Source: Bacteroidales bacterium
GTDB taxonomy: Bacteria > Bacteroidota > Bacteroidia > Bacteroidales > WCHB1-69
Direction of reading: 5' to 3'
NCBI GenBank assembly: GCA_031272025.1
Contig: JAISUP010000006.1
Location: 1 to 53,257, forward strand
Length of the DNA: 53,257 nt
Positions 1-8,742 of this stretch are shown here, piece by piece. Every line of letters begins with the position of its first letter. Position 1 is the stretch's first letter. The position numbers and the translations under genes were made by a program. Below the pieces are notes generated by a model, which had not been told where the DNA came from, searched no databases, and saw nothing but the letters and a program-made list of their open reading frames with translations.

Positions 1-129
1 AATACAAATGAGGCTGTTTTAGGGGGGGTAGGTTTTTGAAATTGAAATAATGAGCGCTGACTATCTGCGTGTTACACGATTATTGTCTGAAATTTTGAAT
101 TTTGTCGGTTGATAGTGAATCTAAATATT

Positions 130-631
130 ATGACAGAGAAAAAAACATCACCGTTCCCCGAATGGGCAACGAAGTACAGAACAAAAGGAGTAGAACTCCG
201 CTGTATTAACGGCAATTATTACCTTTACCAAATGAGCAGCCGCTGGAATAAAGAGAAAAAACGAACTCAAAAAATCACAGGGAAACTGCTGGGCAAAATA
301 ACCGAAAAAAACGGATTTATCGAGTCGGATAAAGCCCGTCTGCGCCGTGAGCAATCGCAAATCGACAAAGTTCAGGTGAAAGAGAGCGGATTGACCGACT
401 TAATTACTGACAAATTTTCAGGACAAATTGATTTGCTCCAAAAGCATTTTCCATGACTATTCTATGGAAAAATTTTTGCAAAAACAATACGGTTTTGGCA
501 CGATTGCAATTATTTATAATTCGGAAAAAACGCCGCAGGAAATTTACTTGGACTACAAAACACGCGGACAGATTAACCGGTATATGTCAAAAAAATCGTA
601 TTTTTGCAAAATGAAAAATAATACGAATTAA
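130..631 (+). pseudogene. decayed DDE transposase (IS1634/IS4-like) remnant
   Basis: Two short ORFs in different frames look like the two ends of one insertion-sequence transposase. The first (ATG 130 to 456) has the basic N-terminal region with 'WNKEKKRTQKITGKLLGKIT', which resembles the start of Bacteroidetes transposases of this type. The second (about 428-631) contains 'PQEIYLDYKTRGQI', resembling the conserved segment near the C-terminal part of the catalytic domain. The intervening several hundred residues with the DDE acids are missing, so there is an internal deletion plus a frame change. No terminal inverted repeats were recognised. The family assignment comes from memory of the motifs and is moderate; that it is a non-functional remnant is fairly sure. 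Confidence 0.55.
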
Positions 632-647
632 AAAGAATTTAAACATC

Positions 648-3269
648 ATGACAATAAAACCAGTATGTAAAGTAGGGATGATATGCTTGTTGCTTTGTTT
701 TTCAGGCATGTCGTTTTTGAGAGCAACTCCCGTTGGTCAAGATAAGGCGCGGCAAATGGCTACTTATTTTTGGCAATCCTTACCGGAGCAGTATCAAAAA
801 AATGTTACCTTTACTTTGGTCAAAGAGGCAAGTGTATCAGGAAACAATGTCGCGTATTATATTTTTAATACTCAATATGGTTTTGTCATTATTAGTGGCG
901 ATGATAGGGTTACTCCTGTTTTGGGGTACTCGTTAGAGCAGCCTTTTGATGAGCAGACTTTGCCCCCGCAAGCTGCTGCTTTTTTGCGTTGTCACCGTAA
1001 AGCCATTGCTGAGTTAACAAAATCAGAGGCAATAAAAACAGAGCCGCTACCGGCATGGCAAAAAATGTATACCAAATCAACTAAGAGCATGATAGCCACA
1101 GTGGTTCCCGTGTTGATTTCCACCACGTGGCACCAACAAAATCCCTACAATAATGCTTGTCCGGTCGATACCTTAGGCTATGGCGGGCACGCGCTCGTGG
1201 GTTGCGTTGCTTTGTCGATGGCTCAAATTTGTAAATATTGGAATTATCCTAAATATGGTGAGGGACAAAATTCGTATTCTTATGAACAATATGGGGTATT
1301 GTCTGCCAATTTCGAAGATGCAGAATATGAATATTCTCTTATGCCTAATAAGTTGACCGAAAGTAGCAGCGCGGCAGAAAAAGAGGCAACCTCTTTGCTA
1401 TGTTATCATTGTGGGGTTGCCGCGAACATGATGTACGGGGCAACCGCCAGTGGCAGTTATTCGCTTTGTAATTACGGAAAATGCGCGGAAACGGCTTTGC
1501 GCGACCATTTTCGTTTTTATGACGCGATAGGGGTTAAACGTCATGATTACGATGACAACGCGTGGACCCAGTTGTTAAAATCAGAATTGAGTAACGGGTG
1601 TCCCATTTATTATAGCGCGGTAGACCCTGATTCTGCCGCGGGGCATGCCTTCGTGTGTGACGGGTACAATTCAGATGGATATTTTCATATCAATTGGGGG
1701 TGGGGAGGTCAGGCTAACGGCTATTTTGCATTGAGTAATTTTAGCCCCAGTCCATATCATTTTATAGAACAAGAACAAGCAATTATACATGTTTACCCCG
1801 AACAGATTTTTTCTGTCTCGCCCAAAGAAGTAGATTTGCCTACCGCGGGAGCGCAACCTTCAAGTGCGATGCCGCTACAAATATATTCTTTATCCAACGA
1901 CACGATACATGTATCCACACAACTGCCTTTTCAAATTTCTAAAGATGGGATTTCATGGCATTTGCACGATACTTTATATGGTAAAAAAACAAGTGTATAT
2001 GTACGTTACGTTCCTGAAAGCGAAGGATACCACACGGGTAATGTTCAAATTCATAGCCTTGCCGCCGATACGTCCCTTTCGGTTATTTTACATGGTAATT
2101 CTTGCCTCCCGATAAAGAATTACCCGTGGAAAGACTATTTACATGCTAATATATCAGACTGTTGGCAGGAAGATGATTCAGTCAGTATTTTTCGCGAATT
2201 TGATTTGTCCTCGGTGCAAGAACCCTCGCTTACGTTGTGGTTAGACACATCAGGGAGTCGAAATATAGATTCGGTTTGTCTTTATTATCGCACGGTTGCT
2301 TCGCGAGAATGGGTAAAGTTATACATGGCTATGCCACAAGCATTTTCTATTGATACGACATTTCTTTTACCTTACCCCACTTCGGAGTATGCTCTTCGAG
2401 TCGCGACTTACCCCTCTCATACCACATTTTTTGGTATCGATTCGTTATATATCACGGGGCATGCTTACAATAAGTGGATAGAGGTTAATGAAAAATTATT
2501 CGCGTTTCAAAGTTATAAAAAAGAACCCTCAGAATCAAAACAAATTATTGTAACAGGGAAATCTCTTTCTCAATTAATTGATTTTACCGTTACTCCACCT
2601 TTTGAAGTATGTGCCTATGATAACGACAAATGGCAAACCCATAATAGTATTGTTGCCGAAGGAAAAACCATGAAAATTCGTTACAACCCGCAGCAGGCAG
2701 GTCAGGATACCGGCATGTTGACACTATCCTCTGCCGGGGTAAGTCCTGTTTATGTTTCTTTATATGGTACTGCTACCCCCCGTTATCATACCATTTTTTT
2801 GCATCATAACGATGGTGGGCAAATTTTACCTGTCGATAGTGCTATCACCGTGGAAAAAGGCGAGAATGTTACGATAAACTTCGCGCCCGAACAAGGATAC
2901 AAATTGTTAAATCTTTTTATTGATAATGAAGAAGTTATAGATAGCATACGGGGGTATACTTTTAAAAATATACAACAAAATCACGTCCTTTATGCCTATT
3001 TTAGTATGAATACAGGGTTAGAACAACATGAGGTTATTACTCCGCTTATGTACCCCAACCCGGTTATAGCAGAGGTTGGTTTTCGCGGGTTAGAATTTAC
3101 TACAACTGTTTTTTATTACCAGATTATAGACAATAAAGGAGAGGTTGTCGTTCATCATCAAAAACTCCCGAGCAGCCCATTGAACTTGTCTTTTCTGAAA
3201 CCGGGATTGTATTTGTTCAAAGTAATATCGGATAGCAATGTATATACTTTTAAATTTATTAAATTATAG
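648..3269 (+). CDS. secreted C10 family cysteine protease (streptopain-like) with T9SS sorting tail
   Basis: Predicted extracellular or surface cysteine protease of peptidase family C10 (streptopain/SpeB, and the Bacteroidetes relatives such as interpain). The order is: signal peptide (about residues 1-26); an inhibitory propeptide of the Spi type (about 27-145); the papain-fold catalytic domain with Cys186 in 'GCVALSMAQICKYW' and His333 in 'AGHAFVCDGY', followed by the typical 'HINWGWGG'; beta-rich repeat domains; a segment near 755-800 resembling an InlB/Listeria-Bacteroides repeat ('GYKLLNLFIDNEEV'); and a C-terminal tail with 'MYPNP' and 'GLYLFKV' typical of type A type-IX-secretion sorting domains. 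At 873 residues it is much longer than SpeB because of the C-terminal extension. It begins 17 bp after the transposase remnant, and the next gene follows 18 bp later on the same strand. Catalytic family is near certain; substrate is unknown. Confidence 0.92.
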   Translation: MTIKPVCKVGMICLLLCFSGMSFLRATPVGQDKARQMATYFWQSLPEQYQKNVTFTLVKEASVSGNNVAYYIFNTQYGFVIISGDDRVTPVLGYSLEQPFDEQTLPPQAAAFLRCHRKAIAELTKSEAIKTEPLPAWQKMYTKSTKSMIATVVPVLISTTWHQQNPYNNACPVDTLGYGGHALVGCVALSMAQICKYWNYPKYGEGQNSYSYEQYGVLSANFEDAEYEYSLMPNKLTESSSAAEKEATSLLCYHCGVAANMMYGATASGSYSLCNYGKCAETALRDHFRFYDAIGVKRHDYDDNAWTQLLKSELSNGCPIYYSAVDPDSAAGHAFVCDGYNSDGYFHINWGWGGQANGYFALSNFSPSPYHFIEQEQAIIHVYPEQIFSVSPKEVDLPTAGAQPSSAMPLQIYSLSNDTIHVSTQLPFQISKDGISWHLHDTLYGKKTSVYVRYVPESEGYHTGNVQIHSLAADTSLSVILHGNSCLPIKNYPWKDYLHANISDCWQEDDSVSIFREFDLSSVQEPSLTLWLDTSGSRNIDSVCLYYRTVASREWVKLYMAMPQAFSIDTTFLLPYPTSEYALRVATYPSHTTFFGIDSLYITGHAYNKWIEVNEKLFAFQSYKKEPSESKQIIVTGKSLSQLIDFTVTPPFEVCAYDNDKWQTHNSIVAEGKTMKIRYNPQQAGQDTGMLTLSSAGVSPVYVSLYGTATPRYHTIFLHHNDGGQILPVDSAITVEKGENVTINFAPEQGYKLLNLFIDNEEVIDSIRGYTFKNIQQNHVLYAYFSMNTGLEQHEVITPLMYPNPVIAEVGFRGLEFTTTVFYYQIIDNKGEVVVHHQKLPSSPLNLSFLKPGLYLFKVISDSNVYTFKFIKL

Positions 3270-3287
3270 ATTGTTTCTTGTAGTAGG

Positions 3288-3893
3288 ATGTATATCAACG
3301 AGTTACTTTTTTTTCATTTTTTAACAGAAAAAGAAATAGGCTGGGCGGGAATAGATTTTTCACAGTCAAAATTCACGAAAGAGGGTTTTGATTTTACCAC
3401 AGAGAAAATGCAACGCCTTTGCCATGAATGGAATTTGTTGATTATTAATGACCAAAAAAAATACGATATTCGGAAAGCATTTCGTAAGCCGGTAATTCAT
3501 TACGATTTATCTATGGTTTCAAAATTAAATCGCATGGTTAAGAGCCATTTGTCGAGAGTAGAGCGGTTGCGATTACATCATCAGCAGAGCGATGAATCCA
3601 TACGGTCGTATGTAGAATCTTTACCTGTACCTGCCTTGTCGCGTTACGTGCTCATGGTTGTGGTAGAATCCTTTGATGCCCGTAGTTGTACGGCATCATT
3701 ATGGGTAGTGATATTACAAACGGAGAAAAATAAGATTGTATTGATTGAGAAATTTTTAAAAAACCCTGCCGGCTTTGGTATTAAAAATTACTGGGCACGA
3801 TGCTTTTACAACTTATTTTTCGAGATTTGCAAACTTAGTTTTTCGCGTTGGCAAAATATGTCCACCCTGCCGGATGATTTAACCGTTCATTGA
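3288..3893 (+). CDS. hypothetical protein, unrecognised
   Basis: I do not recognise this 201-residue protein. It has no signal peptide and no convincing membrane segment. It is fairly basic, with a Lys/Arg/His-rich middle ('[19 protein letters not shown]') that could be helical, followed by a more hydrophobic half containing '[11 protein letters not shown]' and 'SLWVVIL'. It starts 18 bp after the C10 protease gene on the same strand, so it could be co-transcribed. Its last 15 bp overlap the end of rho, which converges on it. Codon use looks like that of the neighbours and the frame is open throughout, which supports a real gene. Confidence 0.6.
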   Translation: MYINELLFFHFLTEKEIGWAGIDFSQSKFTKEGFDFTTEKMQRLCHEWNLLIINDQKKYDIRKAFRKPVIHYDLSMVSKLNRMVKSHLSRVERLRLHHQQSDESIRSYVESLPVPALSRYVLMVVVESFDARSCTASLWVVILQTEKNKIVLIEKFLKNPAGFGIKNYWARCFYNLFFEICKLSFSRWQNMSTLPDDLTVH

Positions 3894-6059
3894 GGCAAGG
3901 AAAGAATCGTTGTCTTTGGTTAGTTCCATTTTGTTTTTGATGAGTTCCATTGCCTCTACCGTTGTCATATCCGACAAGTGACTACGCAAGAGCCATACTT
4001 TTTGCAATACATCTGCATTTTGTAGCAGGTCGTCTCTTCGCGTGCTGGAAGCCACGATGTCTACCGCGGGATAAATCCGTTTGTTAGACAATTTTCTGTC
4101 TAATTGCAATTCCATGTTTCCGGTTCCTTTAAATTCTTCAAAAATAACCTCGTCCATGCGGGAACCGGTATCAATAAGGGCAGTAGAGATAATGGTGAGT
4201 GACCCCCCGTTGTCAATATTCCGGGCGGCACCAAAAAAGCGTTTGGGTTTTTGCAGGGCATTGGCTTCTACGCCTCCCGACAGCACTTTTCCCGATGCAG
4301 GTGCAACGGTGTTGTATGCCCGTGCCAAACGAGTAATAGAATCTAACAAGATACAAACATCGTGTCCGCATTCTACCATGCGTTTGGCTTTTTCGAGCAC
4401 CATGCCCGCCACACGAACATGTCGTTCGGCAGGTTCGTCAAATGTGGATGAAATCACCTCTGCCTTCACGTTGTTTTGCATGTCTGTTACCTCTTCCGGA
4501 CGTTCATCTATCAATAAAACAATAAGATATATTTCAGGGTGGTTGTAAGCGATGGCATTGGCAACCTCTTTCAGCAAAACAGTCTTCCCTGTTTTGGGTT
4601 GTGCCACTATAAGTCCGCGCTGTCCTTTGCCTATCGGGGCGAATAAGTCAATGACTCTCGTGCATACATTACAACCGGGGTGCCCCGTGAGTTTTATTTT
4701 TTCGTTAGGAAACATGGGCGTAAGGTAGTCGAAAGGAATCCGGTCTCGTATTTCTTCGGGAGCACGTCCGTTAATTTTGTCTATTTTGGTTAGCATAAAA
4801 AACTTCTCTTCTCCTCGCGGGGGACGTATTTGCCCTGAAATAGTATCCCCGTTTTTGAGTCCAAAAAACTTAATTTGAGAATTGGAGATATAAATGTCGT
4901 CAGGTGAAGACAAATAATTGTAGTCGGAGGAACGCAAAAAACCGCAATTCTCGGCTGCAATTTCCAACACTCCTTCCGCGAACACGTTCCCTTCAAATTC
5001 GACACCAAAATGCCAAGTATCTTGCATTACAGCATTTTGGGGGTGCTGATGGGGGGAGGACGGCTGAGGACGGTTGTGATTCCCTTGTGTATTTTGCCGG
5101 TTGTAATTGTTGGAGTTGTTGGAGTTATTGGAGTTATTGGAGTTGTACGGGCGTTGTTGTCCGTAATTTTTTCCTTGCGGGTGTTGTTGCGTGCCGCGTA
5201 TTTGTTGCTGTTGCTGTTGTTGTTGTTGTGGATAACGCTGCATTTCTTTTTCGCGAGGAGGTCGCGGTTGACTATTTCCCATAGGAATATTATGAGATAC
5301 GGAACTTTGAGTGTCAGATGTTCTTGTAGCAGCAGGCTCGTTCACCATGTCAGGAAAAATTTTACCCAAGGTAATGCCTTCGCGGGCATGACCAATGGGC
5401 TGCTTGCTTTTTACTTTAATCTCTTCTTGTGGGGTAGGGGTCTCCTGTGTGGTTACGGGTTTTTCCACTGCCGTTGCTGGAACTTTGTCTGACTTTTTAG
5501 GACGTCCTCTGCGTTTGGCAGGGGCTACCGGAACTTCGGGAGTTTTATCCATGATATTAACCGGTTCGGGAGTAGTAAAGATTTCTGTTGCCTGCTGTTT
5601 TTTGTAGCCTCGTTTAGGTTTGATAACATCGTGTTCGGCGAGTTCGGGTAGCGGGTTTTTACGAGGACGTCCTACTTTACGACGTACTTTGACTTCTTCT
5701 CCAACAACCTCGTCTTTTTGAGTGATAGGCTCGTGTGTAACGACATTTTCAGGTGTTATTCCCGTTTTTTTGGTGCCTCGGGGACGCTTACTCTTTTCCC
5801 CGTTGGGCAAAGGATTCGCGAATAAAACAGGTTCTTCTTTATCCTTGGCTTTCCTATCCCCTTTTTTGGTTGTTTTGGTAGCGTTTGTTGCTGTTTCGTC
5901 TACGGCAAACAATAACTCTACCTTCTGAGCAGCAGTCAGGTTGTCTTTCGTGTCCATCATCCTGTTCGTGATTTTTTTACCACCGGATGTTGCCACCGGG
6001 GATTTTTCCATTACAGAAATCCTTTTCCGTTTACCTTTGTTTTCAGAACTTTCTAACAT
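3879..6059 (-). CDS. rho: transcription termination factor Rho with long disordered N-terminus
   Basis: Rho is the hexameric RNA-dependent ATPase that ends transcription. The C-terminal ~375 residues match the family: a cold-shock-type RNA-binding domain starting near 350 ('[20 protein letters not shown]'), Walker A 'AQPKTGKT' near 480-490, Walker B region '[17 protein letters not shown]' and the R-loop/arginine region '[13 protein letters not shown]'. The first ~345 residues are low complexity: Lys/Pro/Glu-rich stretches, AT-hook-like 'VGRPRKNP' and '[10 protein letters not shown]', a run of nine Gln and '[11 protein letters not shown]'. The usual helical Rho_N domain is not visible at the N-terminus. 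The total of 726 residues compares with 419 in E. coli; long disordered insertions are known in Bacteroidetes Rho. A -7 element lies about 145 bp upstream. The 3' end overlaps the convergent ORF at 3288-3893. Confidence 0.97.
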   Translation of the reverse strand: MLESSENKGKRKRISVMEKSPVATSGGKKITNRMMDTKDNLTAAQKVELLFAVDETATNATKTTKKGDRKAKDKEEPVLFANPLPNGEKSKRPRGTKKTGITPENVVTHEPITQKDEVVGEEVKVRRKVGRPRKNPLPELAEHDVIKPKRGYKKQQATEIFTTPEPVNIMDKTPEVPVAPAKRRGRPKKSDKVPATAVEKPVTTQETPTPQEEIKVKSKQPIGHAREGITLGKIFPDMVNEPAATRTSDTQSSVSHNIPMGNSQPRPPREKEMQRYPQQQQQQQQQIRGTQQHPQGKNYGQQRPYNSNNSNNSNNSNNYNRQNTQGNHNRPQPSSPHQHPQNAVMQDTWHFGVEFEGNVFAEGVLEIAAENCGFLRSSDYNYLSSPDDIYISNSQIKFFGLKNGDTISGQIRPPRGEEKFFMLTKIDKINGRAPEEIRDRIPFDYLTPMFPNEKIKLTGHPGCNVCTRVIDLFAPIGKGQRGLIVAQPKTGKTVLLKEVANAIAYNHPEIYLIVLLIDERPEEVTDMQNNVKAEVISSTFDEPAERHVRVAGMVLEKAKRMVECGHDVCILLDSITRLARAYNTVAPASGKVLSGGVEANALQKPKRFFGAARNIDNGGSLTIISTALIDTGSRMDEVIFEEFKGTGNMELQLDRKLSNKRIYPAVDIVASSTRRDDLLQNADVLQKVWLLRSHLSDMTTVEAMELIKNKMELTKDNDSFLASMNG

Positions 6060-6204
6060 ACCTTAATTTACAATGTACTAAAAAAATAATTTTTTCCCGT
6101 GTTCTTTAATAAAATTATCGGGCATTTGATTTATTTATCACATTCATTATCATGAAATTAATATTTACACATGAAACTTTGTGGATAAAATTTGTTTGAC
6201 AATG

Positions 6205-6212
6205 CAAAGATA
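6205..6212 (-). promoter_or_regulatory. Bacteroidetes -7 element, rho promoter
   Basis: On the minus strand this reads TATCTTTG, a perfect match to the Bacteroidetes sigma-factor -7 consensus TAnnTTTG. It points toward rho and implies a 5' leader of about 140 nt. No clear -33 TTTG was seen. It lies back to back with the divergent promoter at 6258. Confidence 0.6.
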
Positions 6213-6257
6213 CACATTTTTTTTATTTTATATTGAAAAAAAAATCAGCGAAATATG

Positions 6258-6265
6258 TATCTTTG
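6258..6265 (+). promoter_or_regulatory. Bacteroidetes -7 element, M49-like lipoprotein gene
   Basis: TATCTTTG, perfect -7 consensus, 20 bp before the ATG at 6286. It implies a very short leader. Divergent from the rho promoter. Confidence 0.65.
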
Positions 6266-6285
6266 CCAAATTAAATTTTAAATAG

Positions 6286-7926
6286 ATGAAAAAAGTATTT
6301 TTAGGAACAATGGCATTGATTTTATGCGTGTTAGTTGGTTGTACGTCCAAAGAGAAAAATACGGCTACAACGTCAAAAAGTGAATTGCAGGTCAAAGTAG
6401 AAGAGTTTGCCGAGGTAGATTTAACTTCTGGCCTCGTGAACAATTTGTCGGCAAATGACAAACAACTATTGAAGATTTTTTTTCAAATTAGCGACATCAT
6501 GGATGCGCTTTTTTGGAAACAAACCTTTGGAGACAAGGCTATTTTAGACACTATTACCGACCCGTGGGCACGTGCTTTTGTCCAAATAAACTATGGTCCG
6601 TGGGAGCGATTGAATGCCGACTGCCCTTTTATGGCGGGCTATGGCGAGAAACCTTTGGGCTGTCAATTTTACCCGACTGACCTTACTAAACAAGAATACG
6701 AAGCCTTTGACGACCCGAACAAGGGAAGCCTCTATACCGTGCTACGTCGCGACCATGAAGGAAAATTGAAAGTTGTATGGTACCATGATGAATACAAACG
6801 GGAAATTTCTCAGGTATGTGCACTTTTAGATTCGGCTATCGCGGTGGCAGAAGAGGCTGGCATGAAAAATTATTTGATAGAACGAAAAAAAGCATTTGAA
6901 ACCGATGACTACTTAGCCAGCGACCTTGCATGGATGGATATGAAAAACAGTATGATAGATTTTGTAGTAGGTCCTATCGAAAATTATGATGACAAACTGA
7001 ACGAAGCCAAAGCATCTTACGAAGCATTTATTCTCGTGAAAGATACGGAAAGATGTAATGAATTAGCAAAATTTGTAAAAATGTTGCCTCAATTACAGCA
7101 AGAATTACCTTGTGAGGATAAATACAAAACCTTTGTCCCCGGCATGTCTTCTGACCTTAACGTTTACGATGCGGTATATTATGCCGGAGATTGTAACGCG
7201 GGTAGCAAAACCATTGCTATCAATTTACCTAACGATGATAGGGTTAACGCGGCAAAAGGTACGCGCCGTCTACAATTGCGTAATGCCATGAAAGCCAAAT
7301 TTGACAGGATCATGCAACCTATCGGGAACCTGATTATAGACCCCTCGCAACAGGAACACGTGAAATTTGAGGCTTTCTTTTGGAACGTGATGCTTCATGA
7401 AGTTTCGCATGGATTGGGCGTGAAACAAACAATCAATGGCAAAGGTGCCGTAGATAAAGCCATGAAAACCGAACAAACGACATGGGAAGAGGCAAAAGCC
7501 GACATCTTAGGGCTTTTTATTTGCTGTTATTTAATAGAAAAAGGTGAAATTACCAATATTACCGTTGAAGATGCCATCACTACTTATATCGTGGGAATTT
7601 TACGCTCGGTGCGTTTTGGCGCGGGCGAATCTCACGGGAAAGCAAATATGATGTGTTTTAATGCCATGGAACAAGGCGGTGCTTTTTCGCGTAACAACGA
7701 TGGTTCCTATCGTGTTGACATACAAAAAGCAAAAGAGGCAATGAAATCATGGGGGGGCTTGATTCTCAAAGTACAAGGGGACGGTGATTTCGATTTTGCC
7801 GTGAAATATCGTACCGAAAACGGGGGAATCTCGCCCGAATTGCAAAATGATTTAGATAAAATCAATGCTTCGGGAATCCCTCGCGATATTCGTTTTAAGC
7901 AAGGACAATCCCTATTGGGACTATAA
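6286..7926 (+). CDS. M49-like (dipeptidyl peptidase III-related) metallopeptidase lipoprotein
   Basis: Predicted zinc metallopeptidase anchored by lipid. The N-terminus is a lipoprotein signal with lipobox 'LVGC' (Cys19). The catalytic region has 'HEVSHGLG' at residues 371-378 and 'EEAKAD' at 401-406. This pair corresponds to the zinc-binding His pair and the downstream Glu motif (EEC/ARAD-like) of family M49; in classical DPP III the first motif is HELLGH, while this branch has a standard-length HEXXH. The protein is 546 residues, shorter than eukaryotic DPP III (about 730), in line with the bacterial branch often seen as a stand-alone or NUDIX-fused hydrolase. It is followed 18 bp later by rsmA on the same strand, but no functional link is evident. 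Substrate is unknown; peptidase activity is inferred from the metal motif. Confidence 0.8.
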   Translation: MKKVFLGTMALILCVLVGCTSKEKNTATTSKSELQVKVEEFAEVDLTSGLVNNLSANDKQLLKIFFQISDIMDALFWKQTFGDKAILDTITDPWARAFVQINYGPWERLNADCPFMAGYGEKPLGCQFYPTDLTKQEYEAFDDPNKGSLYTVLRRDHEGKLKVVWYHDEYKREISQVCALLDSAIAVAEEAGMKNYLIERKKAFETDDYLASDLAWMDMKNSMIDFVVGPIENYDDKLNEAKASYEAFILVKDTERCNELAKFVKMLPQLQQELPCEDKYKTFVPGMSSDLNVYDAVYYAGDCNAGSKTIAINLPNDDRVNAAKGTRRLQLRNAMKAKFDRIMQPIGNLIIDPSQQEHVKFEAFFWNVMLHEVSHGLGVKQTINGKGAVDKAMKTEQTTWEEAKADILGLFICCYLIEKGEITNITVEDAITTYIVGILRSVRFGAGESHGKANMMCFNAMEQGGAFSRNNDGSYRVDIQKAKEAMKSWGGLILKVQGDGDFDFAVKYRTENGGISPELQNDLDKINASGIPRDIRFKQGQSLLGL

Positions 7927-7944
7927 TCTCATAAGTTCTTTTGC

Positions 7945-8742
7945 ATGAAAAAAAAAGAGCAAACTACTCTTACTAACCCAACAGCGGTAAAACCTAAAAA
8001 ATGGTTAGGGCAGCATTTTTTGGTTGATGATACCGTGGCACGGCGAATAGCGGGAAGCACGCTCTCGCGGAACAAACATTTTTTGGAAGTCGGTGCAGGT
8101 ACAGGGATGCTTACCCAATTTCTCCTGCAAAAGAACGATATAGATTTGCAGGTAGTTGAAGTTGATATGGAATCCATAAATTACCTCAGAGTACACTATC
8201 CCGCGTTGGAGGGAAAAATCATCCATGAAGATTTCCTTACCTTACCCTTACAAGAAATGTATCCGGATACACTGACGGTTATTGGTAATTTTCCCTACAA
8301 TATCTCGTCTCAAATATTATTTAAGGTATTGGAAAATAAAGATAAAGTAACGGAATTGGTGGGAATGTTTCAAAAAGAAGTTGCTTTGCGCGTAACCTCG
8401 CCCCCCGGCAATAAAAATTACGGGATTTTGAGCGTGTTGTTACAGGCATTTTACCGTGTAGAATACTTGTTTGACGTGTCTTGCTCCTTATTTTTCCCGC
8501 CCCCTAAGGTAGAGTCGGCAGTCATAAGGGTAACCCGGGATACGAAACGTTCCCTTTCCTGCGACGAAAAATTGTTTAAAACCGTGGTCAAAACCGCTTT
8601 TAATCAAAGAAGAAAAATCTTACGTAATTCTTTGAAATCATTGAATTTTTCTTCTGATATTTTAGAAAGCAACCTTGGTAAAGCACGCCCGGAACAATTA
8701 AGTGTATCGGATTTTGAACATTTATGTCTCTGTATCTCATGA
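7945..8742 (+). CDS. rsmA: 16S rRNA (adenine1518/1519-N6) dimethyltransferase
   Basis: RsmA/KsgA dimethylates two adjacent adenosines in the 3'-terminal hairpin of 16S rRNA during small-subunit maturation. The sequence shows the conserved N-terminus 'KKWLGQHFLVDD', SAM-binding motif I 'LEVGAGTGMLTQ', the acidic motif II 'VVEVDME', and motif IV 'IGNFPYNISSQI' (NL/FPY) that holds the target adenine. The C-terminal small domain has 'TAFNQRRKILRNSLK'. Length 265 is normal for the family. The N-terminal lysine-rich extension of about 17 residues is slightly unusual. The stop codon overlaps the start of the next gene (ATGA), which indicates translational coupling. Confidence 0.97.
   Translation: MKKKEQTTLTNPTAVKPKKWLGQHFLVDDTVARRIAGSTLSRNKHFLEVGAGTGMLTQFLLQKNDIDLQVVEVDMESINYLRVHYPALEGKIIHEDFLTLPLQEMYPDTLTVIGNFPYNISSQILFKVLENKDKVTELVGMFQKEVALRVTSPPGNKNYGILSVLLQAFYRVEYLFDVSCSLFFPPPKVESAVIRVTRDTKRSLSCDEKLFKTVVKTAFNQRRKILRNSLKSLNFSSDILESNLGKARPEQLSVSDFEHLCLCIS

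Noticed and set aside
4081-5928. Several plus-strand ORFs (155, 126, 160, 70 and 68 aa) inside rho
   Set aside because: They are antisense shadows of rho; the Val/Leu/Cys-rich translations come from the Gln/Asn repeat codons read backwards.
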